From contig NZ_JACHMX010000001.1 in NCBI RefSeq assembly GCF_014205155.1, forward strand, positions 4,960,001 to 5,024,000: a DNA stretch of 64,000 nt. Direction: 5' to 3'. Both the position numbers and the translations under genes were made by a program. Below, piece by piece: positions 1-7,123 of this stretch. The DNA comes from Amycolatopsis umgeniensis. GTDB lineage: Bacteria > Actinomycetota > Actinomycetes > Mycobacteriales > Pseudonocardiaceae. The notes beneath the pieces are model-generated. The model was given only the letters and a program-made list of their open reading frames with translations, had not been told where the DNA came from and did not search any database. Position 1 is the stretch's first letter; each line of letters starts with the position of its first letter.

Positions 1-872
1 AGCAGATCACCCGCAACGGCGACCTGAGCCGCGCGGGCGCGGACAGCCTCGTGCGGGCGGTCGAATCGGCGAAGGCGTCGGCCCTGCGGCTCGGCTGCGA
101 AGACGTCATGGCCTTCGCGACCTCCGCGGTCCGCGAAGCCAAGAACGCCCCGAAGGTACTGGCGAAGGTCCAAGAAGAGACCGGCGTCGAGTTGAAGGTG
201 CTTTCCGGGGTCGACGAGTCCCGGCTCACCTTCCTCGCCGTCCGCCGCTGGTTCGGCTGGTCGGCGGGCAAGCTGCTGGTGCTCGACATCGGCGGCGGCT
301 CGCTGGAGGTCGCGATGGGCCGCGACGAGGAGCCCGAGCTAGCCGAGTCCCTCCCGCTGGGCGCGGGCCGGACCACCCGGACGCGGTTCCAGCACGACCC
401 GCCGACCCGATCCGAGCTCATCGCGACTTCGGCGTGGCTCGAAGAACAACTGGCCCCGCTCGCGAAGAAGGTCGCCAAATTGGGTGAACCCGATCGTGTC
501 GTGGCGACGTCGAAGACGTTCCGGTCACTCGCTCGGCTGACCGGGGCGGCGCCGTCGACCAGCGGGCCGCATGTGCGCCGTACCCTGACCGACACCGCGT
601 TGCGCCAGCTCATCGCGTTCATCTCCCGGATGACCGCCCATGACCTGGCACAACTCGAGGGGGTCAGCGCGAGCAGGTCGCATCAGCTGGTGGCGGGCGC
701 GCTCGTCGCACAAGCCACCATGCGGGCGCTTTCCCTGGAAGAACTGGAGATCTGTCCGTGGGCACTGCGAGAAGGTGTCATCCTGCGACGGCTGGACCAT
801 TCGAACGGTGCGGACGAGACTGGGGGCGGCAGCGCCCGACTGGACTTCGTCGAAGGAGAACGGGCACGGTGA
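1..872 (+). CDS. ppx: Ppx/GppA exopolyphosphatase family protein (5' truncated)
   Basis: The reading frame is already open at base 3 and runs to a stop at 872, so the N-terminus lies outside the window. The visible part carries the sugar-kinase/actin-like ATPase signature: LDIGGGSLEVAMG (phosphate-binding DIGGGS) and an earlier FATSAVREAKN segment typical of Ppx/GppA enzymes. Family members hydrolyse long-chain polyphosphate or pppGpp; which one this does cannot be read from sequence. In mycobacteria a Ppx gene precedes the same next genes (membrane protein, TIM-barrel protein, proC), which supports orthology. The C-terminal 40 or so residues are acidic and poorly conserved. Confidence in family is high and in exact substrate low. 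Confidence 0.9.
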   Translation, partial: QITRNGDLSRAGADSLVRAVESAKASALRLGCEDVMAFATSAVREAKNAPKVLAKVQEETGVELKVLSGVDESRLTFLAVRRWFGWSAGKLLVLDIGGGSLEVAMGRDEEPELAESLPLGAGRTTRTRFQHDPPTRSELIATSAWLEEQLAPLAKKVAKLGEPDRVVATSKTFRSLARLTGAAPSTSGPHVRRTLTDTALRQLIAFISRMTAHDLAQLEGVSASRSHQLVAGALVAQATMRALSLEELEICPWALREGVILRRLDHSNGADETGGGSARLDFVEGERAR

Positions 873-977
873 AGAGGTGACGGAAATGCGGATGACGGTG
901 GATAGCGCGCGCGACGCCGCCGATGCCCCGTCGCGTGCCGGTTCGCAACGGCTGGAGCGCGCATTGGACATCACGGT

Positions 978-2555
978 ATGACGGACGAGACAGAGAGCGG
1001 CCCGCCGCAGAAGACCGTGGCGGAGCTGCTCGCGCAGCACGGAGCCCAGCCCGAAGGCGGGCGCCGCAGGCGACGCCGCGCGGCCGACGACGAGGACGAG
1101 GCTCCCGAGCCGACGCGCGGCAGGCGAGCGCCGTCGGTGAGCGACACCGCGCCGCAGGCCATCATCGACAGGGTGTCCGGCGACACCCCGCCGCCGCCCA
1201 ACCGTCCTCCGCGCCGCTCGCGGCCTCAGGACTCCGGCGCGCGTCCCCTTCCGCCGCAGGAAACCGGCGCGCGCCCGGTTCCGCCGCCACAGGATTCCGC
1301 GCCGCTGCCGGTGCCGCCGAACGCCGCGGCCCCGACCAGGCAGACACCGCCGGTGCGCCCGCCGCAGGAGCAGTCCGGCTACCAGCAGCGCCCGCCGCAG
1401 CAGTCGGGTCAGTTCGTGCGACCGACTCCGCCGCAGGAGCAGTCGGGTTATCAGCAGCGCCCGCCGCAGCAGCCTCAGCAGTCTGGTCAGTTCGTCCGGC
1501 CGACTCCGCCGCAGGAACAGTCCGGCTACCAGCAGCGTCCGCCGGATTCCGAAGGTCTGCCCCCGCGCGGCCGTCCGCGGCCCGCCGGTCCGGAGGAGAC
1601 CCGCGGCGCGGTGCCGCCGGTCCGCCGCCGCCCCGAGCCGCCCGCCGGACCCCCGTCTTCGGGGCTTTCGGCGAGACTCGACGGCGGGGCCGACGCTCCG
1701 CCCGAAGACGTCCAGGAGGCGCCCGGCCCGATGCCCAGCGGCGCGTTCGCGACACCGCCCGCACAGCCGGCGCGGCGCCGCCGTCCGCCGGGCCGTCCGG
1801 CCCAGCCCAAGGCCGAGCCGAGCACCGAGCAGTTCGCCGCGGTCGGCGACGACACCGCGCCCGAAGCCGAGGCGTCCGCGCCCGTCGAGCCCGCGGCTCC
1901 GCCCGCCGGTCTCGCCGGCTGGCGCAAGCGCAGGCAGAAGGTGCAGTCCGAGGACACCGAGATCGGCGGGATCCCGCCGGTGCCGCTCCCGGTCGCGCCC
2001 GTCGAACCCGACACCGACCCCGAACCGGACCCCTTCGACGCCGGGCCGCCCACCATGGGCCATCCCGCGCCGATGCCGTTCGTGCCCCCGCATTCGCTCG
2101 ACGAACGCGATCGGCAGGACAACCTCGACGACTACGAGCGCGAATTCGCCGACCCGGCGTACCCCGACGGCGGCCCGGACTTCGGCCGCGAGGAGTACGG
2201 CTACCGCGCCGACGACTACGAGGACGACTACGACGACCGGGAAGCGGAAGTCGCCGACGAGGACGAGCCCGAGGCGCCCGCCGAGAACACCTCGCCGGGC
2301 AAGCAGTGGCTGGCACTCGCCGGTCAGCTCGCCCTCGGCGTGGTCGGCGGCGCCGGGGTCTGGCTGGGCTTCAACTGGCTGTGGGTGAACATCCCCGCCG
2401 CCGCGCTGGTCGCCGCGCTGCTGGTGATCGTCGCGCTGGTGTGGATCGTCCGGAAGATCCGCAAGGCCGAGGACCTGCAGACCCTGGTGCTCGCGGTGCT
2501 GGTCGGACTGGTGGTGACGGTCTCACCGGCCGCACTCCTGCTCGTCGCGCGCTAG
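978..2555 (+). CDS. Proline/glutamine-rich membrane protein with tandem repeats, C-terminal transmembrane segments
   Basis: A 525-residue protein of unknown function. About 430 N-terminal residues are low-complexity (Pro, Arg, Gln, Asp, Glu) and predicted disordered and cytoplasmic. From residue 128 it holds three near-identical copies of a PPQEQSGYQQRPPQQ-type unit with 23- and 26-residue periods (bases 1359-1427, 1428-1505 and from 1506). The last 80 residues contain hydrophobic helices (QLALGVVGGAGVWLGFNWLW, AALVAALLVIVALVWIV, LVLAVLVGLVVTVSPAALLL). A membrane protein occupies the same slot after ppx in mycobacteria, so it is probably an ortholog with a fast-evolving tail. The ATG at 978 is the first good start after ppx. 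It could scaffold cell-envelope proteins; that is a guess. Confidence 0.8.
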   Translation: MTDETESGPPQKTVAELLAQHGAQPEGGRRRRRRAADDEDEAPEPTRGRRAPSVSDTAPQAIIDRVSGDTPPPPNRPPRRSRPQDSGARPLPPQETGARPVPPPQDSAPLPVPPNAAAPTRQTPPVRPPQEQSGYQQRPPQQSGQFVRPTPPQEQSGYQQRPPQQPQQSGQFVRPTPPQEQSGYQQRPPDSEGLPPRGRPRPAGPEETRGAVPPVRRRPEPPAGPPSSGLSARLDGGADAPPEDVQEAPGPMPSGAFATPPAQPARRRRPPGRPAQPKAEPSTEQFAAVGDDTAPEAEASAPVEPAAPPAGLAGWRKRRQKVQSEDTEIGGIPPVPLPVAPVEPDTDPEPDPFDAGPPTMGHPAPMPFVPPHSLDERDRQDNLDDYEREFADPAYPDGGPDFGREEYGYRADDYEDDYDDREAEVADEDEPEAPAENTSPGKQWLALAGQLALGVVGGAGVWLGFNWLWVNIPAAALVAALLVIVALVWIVRKIRKAEDLQTLVLAVLVGLVVTVSPAALLLVAR

Positions 2556-2577
2556 CGGCTTCGTGGAGGATGCCGGA

Positions 2578-3375
2578 ATGGCTGTTCCGATTCCGGTGGG
2601 TGTCTCGACCGCGTCCGTCTGGCCGTTGAAGGCGGGCGTGGCCTTCGAAATGGCCGCCGACCTCGGCTACGACGGCGTCGAGGTGATGATCTGGGCCGAC
2701 CCGGTCAGCCAGGACGTCTCCGCGCTGCGCCGCTGGTCGCGCCGCACCGGCGTGCCGGTGCTGTCGATCCACTCGCCGTCGCTGCTGATCACCCAGCGCG
2801 TGTGGTCGCCGGATCCCGAGGTGCGCCTGCGGATGTCCGTGGACGCGGCACTGGAACTCGGCGCGCGCACGGTCGTGGTGCATCCGCCGTTCCGGTGGCA
2901 GCGCCGCTACGGCGACGCGTTCGGCGACCTCGTCGACGAACTCGAGGAAGAGAGCGGCATCGAGATCGCGGTCGAGAACATGTTCAAGGTCCGCCCGCCC
3001 GGCGGCTCGCGGACGTCGCGCGTTTCGGCTTTCCGGCCCTCGATCGACCCTACGGACGTAGGGTTTCGCCACTACACGCTCGACCTGTCCCATACGGCGG
3101 CGGCCGGGATGGACGCCCTCTCGCTCGCCGAACGGATGGGTTCCGGGCTCACGCACGTCCATCTGGCGGACGGCACGGGCCTCCCGAAGGACGAGCATCT
3201 GGTGCCCGGACGCGGGATCGAACCCTGCGCCGAACTTCTCGAAAAGCTCGTGAACAGCGATTTCTCCGGGCAGGTCGTGCTGGAGATCAACACCCGCCGG
3301 TCGCCGAGCGCGGCGCAGCGGTCGCGGGACCTCGCGGAGTCACTTCTGTTCGCGAGGTTTCACCTCGGTCAGTGA
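2578..3375 (+). CDS. Sugar phosphate isomerase/epimerase-like TIM-barrel protein
   Basis: A 265-residue protein of the xylose isomerase-like/AP endonuclease family 2 TIM-barrel superfamily. Visible landmarks are ADLGYDGVEVMIWAD near the N-terminus, VVVHPPFRWQ, EIAVENMF, HYTLDLSHTAAAGMD and THVHLADGTGLPKDEHLVPGRG with the metal-binding Glu, His and Asp positions of the fold. The ATG at 2578 is chosen because GGAGG at 2565-2569 sits eight bases upstream; the GTG at 2563 would lie inside that ribosome-binding region. It follows the membrane protein by 22 bp and is probably cotranscribed. The substrate is unknown. The equivalent mycobacterial gene lies in the same place before proC. Confidence 0.85.
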   Translation: MAVPIPVGVSTASVWPLKAGVAFEMAADLGYDGVEVMIWADPVSQDVSALRRWSRRTGVPVLSIHSPSLLITQRVWSPDPEVRLRMSVDAALELGARTVVVHPPFRWQRRYGDAFGDLVDELEEESGIEIAVENMFKVRPPGGSRTSRVSAFRPSIDPTDVGFRHYTLDLSHTAAAGMDALSLAERMGSGLTHVHLADGTGLPKDEHLVPGRGIEPCAELLEKLVNSDFSGQVVLEINTRRSPSAAQRSRDLAESLLFARFHLGQ

Positions 3376-3435
3376 CAAAGATCGTCCCCAGGTGCGGAGA
3401 TTCATTCCTGCCTGCGCCCGAGGCGCTGGTACACG

Positions 3436-3441
3436 TAAAGT
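3436..3441 (+). promoter_or_regulatory. Predicted -10 box for a leaderless transcript
   Basis: TAAAGT fits the actinobacterial TANNNT -10 pattern and is followed by exactly seven bases and then the GTG at 3449. That geometry puts the transcription start on the start codon, giving a leaderless mRNA. No convincing -35 is visible, as is common in such promoters. Inference from spacing only. Confidence 0.4.
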
Positions 3442-3448
3442 TCCGACC

Positions 3449-3520
3449 GTGAACCAGCTGCGCTTGTTGATCTCCCGCACCCCGATGGATCGGCTCGTGG
3501 CCTGGGTCAGTGCTCGGTGA
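3449..3520 (+). CDS. Putative 23-residue leader peptide, translationally coupled to the thioesterase gene
   Basis: GTG at 3449 opens a 24-codon frame (start VNQLRLLISR, end AWVSAR) whose TGA at 3518-3520 overlaps the GTG start of the thioesterase gene by four bases (GTGA). No Shine-Dalgarno is present for either start, but a TANNNT box lies seven bases before this GTG. The arrangement suggests a leaderless short ORF whose translation delivers ribosomes to the downstream start. The peptide matches no family I recognise. It could instead be chance, since 72 bases open in high-GC DNA is not rare; the precise 4-base overlap and promoter geometry are the arguments for it. Confidence 0.4.
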   Translation: MNQLRLLISRTPMDRLVAWVSAR

Positions 3521-4347
3521 GCGCGGCCGACGACACGGGCACCTCCTTCGACGCGGCATGCGCGACTCGATCACTGGGTGACGGCACGTTCACGGCGGTA
3601 CTGCGCACCGAATGGTCGGTCGGCGGCCATCCGCACGGCGGCTTCCTGATGGCCCTCATGGCACGAACCGCCCTTTCGCTCCTGCACGAACGCGGTGAGC
3701 CGCCATCCGAGCCGCTGGCGATCAGCGCGGAGTTCCTGCACCCGCCCGCCGTGGGCCCGGTGCTGCTGCGCACCGACGTCCGGAAGGTCGGAAGGCGCGC
3801 CTCGGTCGTCGCTGTCCTGCTGGAGCAGCGGGGCCGCAGTTGTGTCGAGGCCAGGGTGACCACCGGTCGGCTGCCGATGCGGCGTCCGGAATGGACCGAC
3901 GTCCCGGCGATGCCCGCCGAGCCGCCGCCCGGAGCGGTGCCGATGACCGGCGAGACCTCCGAAGGCATGTTCAACCTGGCGAAAGGCTGCGAAGTCCGGC
4001 TGGATCCGGCGAGCGTCGGCTACCTGCACGGCCGGATCGGCGACCCGCCGAAGATCCGGCTGTGGGTCCGGCCGCGGCACGGTCTGCCGGATCCGTACTT
4101 CGCCCTGCTCGCGGGGGACGTGAACCCGCCGGTGGTCTACAACCTCGGCCGCGTCGGCTGGGCGCCGACGGTGCAGTTGACGGCGTTGCTGCGCACCCGT
4201 CCGGCGCCGGGCTGGCTGAGGGTGATCGTGGAGGCCCAGTCGGTGCACGAGGCCTGGTTCGACTCGGACGCCGTCGTGGTCGACTCGCAGGGCAGGCTCG
4301 TCTGCCAGTCGCGCCAGCTGGCACTTGCCCCGGCGCCCGGGGGCTGA
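3517..4347 (+). CDS. Acyl-CoA thioesterase family protein (double hot-dog)
   Basis: A 276-residue protein resembling TesB-type or thioesterase-superfamily enzymes built from two hot-dog domains. The first shows a GGHPHGGFLMALMART helix with the family's conserved Gly-rich turn and SAEFLHPPAVGPVLL; the second includes the NLGRVGWAPTVQLTALLR and SVHEAWFDSDAVVVDSQGRLVCQSRQLAL segments. Such proteins hydrolyse acyl-CoA thioesters; the chain length is unknown. The GTG start at 3517 overlaps the stop of a 23-codon ORF, so translational coupling is likely. The gene ends 24 bp before proC. In mycobacteria a different small gene occupies this slot, so it may be a lineage-specific insertion in the block. 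Confidence 0.8.
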   Translation: MSAADDTGTSFDAACATRSLGDGTFTAVLRTEWSVGGHPHGGFLMALMARTALSLLHERGEPPSEPLAISAEFLHPPAVGPVLLRTDVRKVGRRASVVAVLLEQRGRSCVEARVTTGRLPMRRPEWTDVPAMPAEPPPGAVPMTGETSEGMFNLAKGCEVRLDPASVGYLHGRIGDPPKIRLWVRPRHGLPDPYFALLAGDVNPPVVYNLGRVGWAPTVQLTALLRTRPAPGWLRVIVEAQSVHEAWFDSDAVVVDSQGRLVCQSRQLALAPAPGG

Positions 4348-4371
4348 CGGCGGTTTGGCACGCTGAAAGGC

Positions 4372-5181
4372 ATGAGCGTGATCGCGGTTCTCGGCGCCGG
4401 AAAAATCGGGGAAGCCCTGCTCTCGGGCCTGCTGCACGGCGGGCACAGCCCCGATGACCTGCTGTTCACCGAGCGATATCCGGCACGCGCGGCAGAGCTG
4501 ACCGAACGCTACGGCGTGCACGGGGTCACCGTCGCCGACGCCGCGCGCCGCGCCGACGTGCTGGTCGTCGCGGTCAAACCCCAGGACATCGACCCGGTGC
4601 TGGCCGACCTCGCCCCGCTGCTCGGCGAGAGCTCGCTGGTGGTCTCGCTGTGCGCGGGCCTGCCGACGGCCCTGTACGAGCGCAGGCTGGCCGAGGGCGT
4701 CCCGGTGGTGCGGGTCATGCCGAACACCCCGATGCTCGTCGGAGAGGCGATGAGCGCGGTTTCCGCGGGCGCGCACGCCACCGCCGAGCACATCGCGGTG
4801 GTGAAGGACCTGCTCTCGCACGTCGGGCAGGTGGTCGAGGTGCCGGAGTCGCAGCAGGACGCCGTCACGGCGCTGTCCGGATCCGGGCCCGCCTACTTCT
4901 TCTACCTGGTCGAGGCCATGATCGACGCCGGGATCCTGCTCGGCCTGCCGCGTGCGCTCGCCGGGCAGCTGATCATCCAGTCGGCCGTCGGGGCGGCGAA
5001 GATGCTCGCGGAGTCCGAGGAGCACCCGGTGCTGCTGCGCGAAGCCGTCACTTCGCCCGCCGGAACCACCATCAACGCCATCCGCGAGCTGGAAAAGCAC
5101 GGTGTCCGCGCGGCCCTGCTGGCCGCCATCGAAGCCGCGAAGGACCGCTCGACCGAGCTGGGACGTGCCCACGAAGGCTGA
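4372..5181 (+). CDS. proC: Pyrroline-5-carboxylate reductase
   Basis: ProC reduces 1-pyrroline-5-carboxylate to L-proline with NAD(P)H, the last step of proline synthesis, in the cytosol. The 269-residue length is typical. The N-terminal Rossmann motif is VLGAGKIGEALLSGLL, followed by VVAVKPQDI, VRVMPNTPMLVGEAMSA and the C-terminal dimerisation signature beginning ALSGSGPAYFFYLVEAM and continuing into SPAGTTINAIRELEKHGVRA. A GAAAGG ribosome-binding site precedes the ATG. The ppx/proC/HTH/bS22 order matches the mycobacterial block. No anomaly is seen in the active-site region. Confidence 0.97.
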   Translation: MSVIAVLGAGKIGEALLSGLLHGGHSPDDLLFTERYPARAAELTERYGVHGVTVADAARRADVLVVAVKPQDIDPVLADLAPLLGESSLVVSLCAGLPTALYERRLAEGVPVVRVMPNTPMLVGEAMSAVSAGAHATAEHIAVVKDLLSHVGQVVEVPESQQDAVTALSGSGPAYFFYLVEAMIDAGILLGLPRALAGQLIIQSAVGAAKMLAESEEHPVLLREAVTSPAGTTINAIRELEKHGVRAALLAAIEAAKDRSTELGRAHEG

Positions 5182-5228
5182 AATCCGCTGGATACAGGCC
5201 CATCTCGGTGACTCGCGTCGCTTTAGCC

Positions 5229-5308
5229 ACACGTGTCCCGCTACTCTCAGGAGAGCACGTGCGTGTCGATACCACAGGTGGGGAAGCCTCGTGGCGCGAC
5301 ACGTGTCG
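5229..5308 (+). promoter_or_regulatory. Three CACGTG palindromes upstream of the small HTH gene
   Basis: ACACGTGT at 5229-5236, GCACGTGC at 5255-5262 and CGACACGTGTCG at 5297-5308 all share a CACGTG core, within the 142-bp gap before the HTH gene at 5325. A TANNNT box (TACTCT, 5242-5247) lies between the first two. Three copies of one palindrome in so short a stretch suggest a dimeric regulator's operator, possibly autoregulation by the HTH protein. Direct evidence is only the sequence pattern. Confidence 0.4.
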
Positions 5309-5324
5309 AAGGACACGGTGAATC

Positions 5325-5540
5325 ATGCCGCCGAACAAGAAGGATGATCTGCCCTCGGTGGGACAGGTCCAGTTCCTGACGGTCGCCGAGGTGGCCACGC
5401 TGATGCGGGTCTCCAAGATGACCGTCTACCGACTGGTTCACTCGGGCGAGTTGCCCGCGGTGCGCGTCGGGAAGTCGTTCAGAGTGCCCGAAAAGGCCGT
5501 TCACGAGTATCTGCAGGGCGCGTACTTCGACGTGGGCTGA
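5325..5540 (+). CDS. Excisionase/BldC-like helix-turn-helix protein
   Basis: A 71-residue protein that is essentially one MerR-like winged helix: FLTVAEVATLMRVSKMTVYRLVHSGELPAVRVGKSFRVPEKAVHEYL. It is the family annotated as HTH_17 or excisionase-type DNA-binding domain, and the equivalent mycobacterial gene (Rv0500A position) is also between proC and the bS22 gene. It differs from the true BldC at 33659 in its recognition helix and wing (VGKSFR in place of GGHRRF). The ATG at 5325 gives the expected length. Three CACGTG palindromes precede it. It is likely a small transcription factor or nucleoid-type binder; its targets are unknown. Confidence 0.85.
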   Translation: MPPNKKDDLPSVGQVQFLTVAEVATLMRVSKMTVYRLVHSGELPAVRVGKSFRVPEKAVHEYLQGAYFDVG

Positions 5541-5685
5541 GGCTCGCTTCGCGGAGCACAGCGTGCCCGCCCGAGGGCGTCTTCCGGGGCGCGAGTACCC
5601 TGGAAGACCGCTCGTGCCTGTGCGCTCCACCCGTTGGACGCTGCGCCGGGCAGCGTGACCGACGACGAAGGAAGGAGCGCTCTCG

Positions 5686-5787
5686 ATGGGCTCTGTGATC
5701 AAGAAGCGCCGTAAGCGCATGTCGAAGAAGAAGCACCGGAAGTTGCTGCGCCGGACGCGCGTTCAGCGTAGGAAGGCCGGCAAGTAA
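5686..5787 (+). CDS. Small basic ribosomal protein bS22 (AURKAIP1/COX24 family)
   Basis: A 33-codon ORF encoding a very basic peptide that begins [20 protein letters not shown] and ends VQRRKAGK, with about 20 Arg/Lys residues. It matches the short actinobacterial protein seen in the small ribosomal subunit of mycobacteria and named bS22, which sits after proC and the HTH gene there as well. A strong GAAGGAAGGAG ribosome-binding site at about 5667-5677 supports translation. It binds rRNA near the decoding region according to published mycobacterial ribosome structures (recalled, not checked). A strong hairpin terminator follows within 20 bp. Its small size makes it easy to miss. Confidence 0.9.
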   Translation: MGSVIKKRRKRMSKKKHRKLLRRTRVQRRKAGK

Positions 5788-5802
5788 GACACAGCCGGTG
5801 AG

Positions 5803-5829
5803 TGGCCCGTCCAGTTTCTGGACGGGCCA
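5803..5829 (+). terminator. Intrinsic-type hairpin after bS22 gene
   Basis: A perfect 11-bp stem, TGGCCCGTCCA (5803-5813) pairing with TGGACGGGCCA (5819-5829), closes a five-base loop. It lies 15 bp after the bS22 stop and is followed by a short T/C-rich run rather than a long U tail. Confidence 0.75.
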
Positions 5830-6073
5830 TTCCCATTTAGTGGACGGTTTCCGCCCATTCGAGTGAGACGTGCGTCCCCTCTGCGAGCGCCTGGTTAATA
5901 GCATGTAAGCGCTGGCTCGACTACCCCTAATGAGCGGTAACATCTCAAGGGCAGCCGCGCGATGCTTCCAGTGAGTGCAGGTACGCGCACGCTCGGTGGA
6001 TCAATTCGCGCTCAAGGTCATCAGGACCCCGTGATCGAAAGTCCGAGAACCGCCCAAAGCCGCAGGGAGTCCT

Positions 6074-7123
6074 ATGCCGTCGAACATCGTGCTCGTGACC
6101 GGGGTCGGGGGAGACCTTGGCGGGAAGCTGCTCGCCAGACTCGGCAACAATCCGGAGTTCGAGCGGGTGATCGGCGTGGACACCACGCCCCCGCAGAAGT
6201 CGGTGCTGCAGCGCATGGGGCGCGCTGAGTACGTCCGTGCCGACATCCGCAATCCGCTGATCGCCAAGGTGATCAGCACGGCCAAGGTCGACACCGTCGT
6301 GCACGCTTCGTGCACCGCGCATCCGGCCGGTCCCGCTCGCCGCACGGCGATCAAAGAGGTCAACGTCATCGGCACGATGCGGCTGCTGGCGGCCTGCCAG
6401 CGCTCGCCGCTCGTGCGCAAGCTCGTGGTGAAGTCGACGGCCGCGGTCTACGGCGCGGGCGCGCGCTCCCAGGCCGTCTTCACCGAGGATTCCGAGCTCA
6501 TCCCCACCTCGACCAGCGGCTACGCGAAGGACGCCGTCGAGATGGAGGGTTACGTCCGCGGGCTCATGCGCCGCCGTCCCGACATCACGACGACGCTGTT
6601 CCGGTTCGCCAACATCATCAGTCCCGAGATCGACACCGTGCTCTCGCGCTACTTCGCGCTCCCGGTGGTCCCGACCGTCTTCGGCTACGACGCGCGCATC
6701 CAGCTGCTCCACGCCACGGACGCGCTGGCCGTCTTCGAGCAGGCGACGGAGTACGACAAACCGGGCGTGTTCAATGTCGGCTCGGAGGGGGTACTCACGC
6801 TTTCACAGGCGATCCGGCGAGCCGGCCGGGTCGAACTGCCGATGCCCAGCGGTGTCGTGCCGTCGGTCGGCAAGGTGCTGCGCGGAGCCCGCGTGGTCGA
6901 CTTCTCCGCCGATCAGGTCCGGCTGCTGAACTTCGGCCGTGTCGTGGACGTCACGAAGCTCAAGAAGGACTTCGGCTACACCCCACGGTGGACGACGCGC
7001 GAGGCGTTCGACGACTACATCACCGGCCGCGGGCTCAGGCCCGTGGTGGACGGCGGCAGGCTGGCCGGATTCGCCGGCAAGGTCCTGGTGGCCGCGGCGA
7101 CCGGGCAGGCGGCGCACCGGTGA
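6074..7123 (+). CDS. NAD-dependent epimerase/dehydratase family (extended SDR) protein
   Basis: A 349-residue extended short-chain dehydrogenase/reductase. The N-terminus has the dinucleotide-binding TGxxGxxG motif (VTGVGGDLGGKLLARL) and a later KSTAAVYG strand. The usual catalytic YxxxK is not intact: the segment reads SGYAKDAVEMEGY, with Lys two residues after Tyr. The mycobacterial protein at this position (annotated GalE2) has, as I recall, a similar SGxxKDxVExEGYVRG segment, so a UDP-galactose epimerase reaction should not be assumed. GGGAG lies just before the ATG. The stop overlaps the acyltransferase start by four bases, implying one operon. It may act on a lipid- or sugar-linked substrate for the next enzyme. 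Confidence 0.85.
   Translation: MPSNIVLVTGVGGDLGGKLLARLGNNPEFERVIGVDTTPPQKSVLQRMGRAEYVRADIRNPLIAKVISTAKVDTVVHASCTAHPAGPARRTAIKEVNVIGTMRLLAACQRSPLVRKLVVKSTAAVYGAGARSQAVFTEDSELIPTSTSGYAKDAVEMEGYVRGLMRRRPDITTTLFRFANIISPEIDTVLSRYFALPVVPTVFGYDARIQLLHATDALAVFEQATEYDKPGVFNVGSEGVLTLSQAIRRAGRVELPMPSGVVPSVGKVLRGARVVDFSADQVRLLNFGRVVDVTKLKKDFGYTPRWTTREAFDDYITGRGLRPVVDGGRLAGFAGKVLVAAATGQAAHR

Noticed and set aside
525..5316. Long antisense ORFs (such as 525-2093 and 3571-5316, minus strand)
   Set aside because: They mirror well-supported plus-strand genes, have Arg/Gly/His-rich compositions typical of high-GC shadow frames, and lack ribosome-binding sites.
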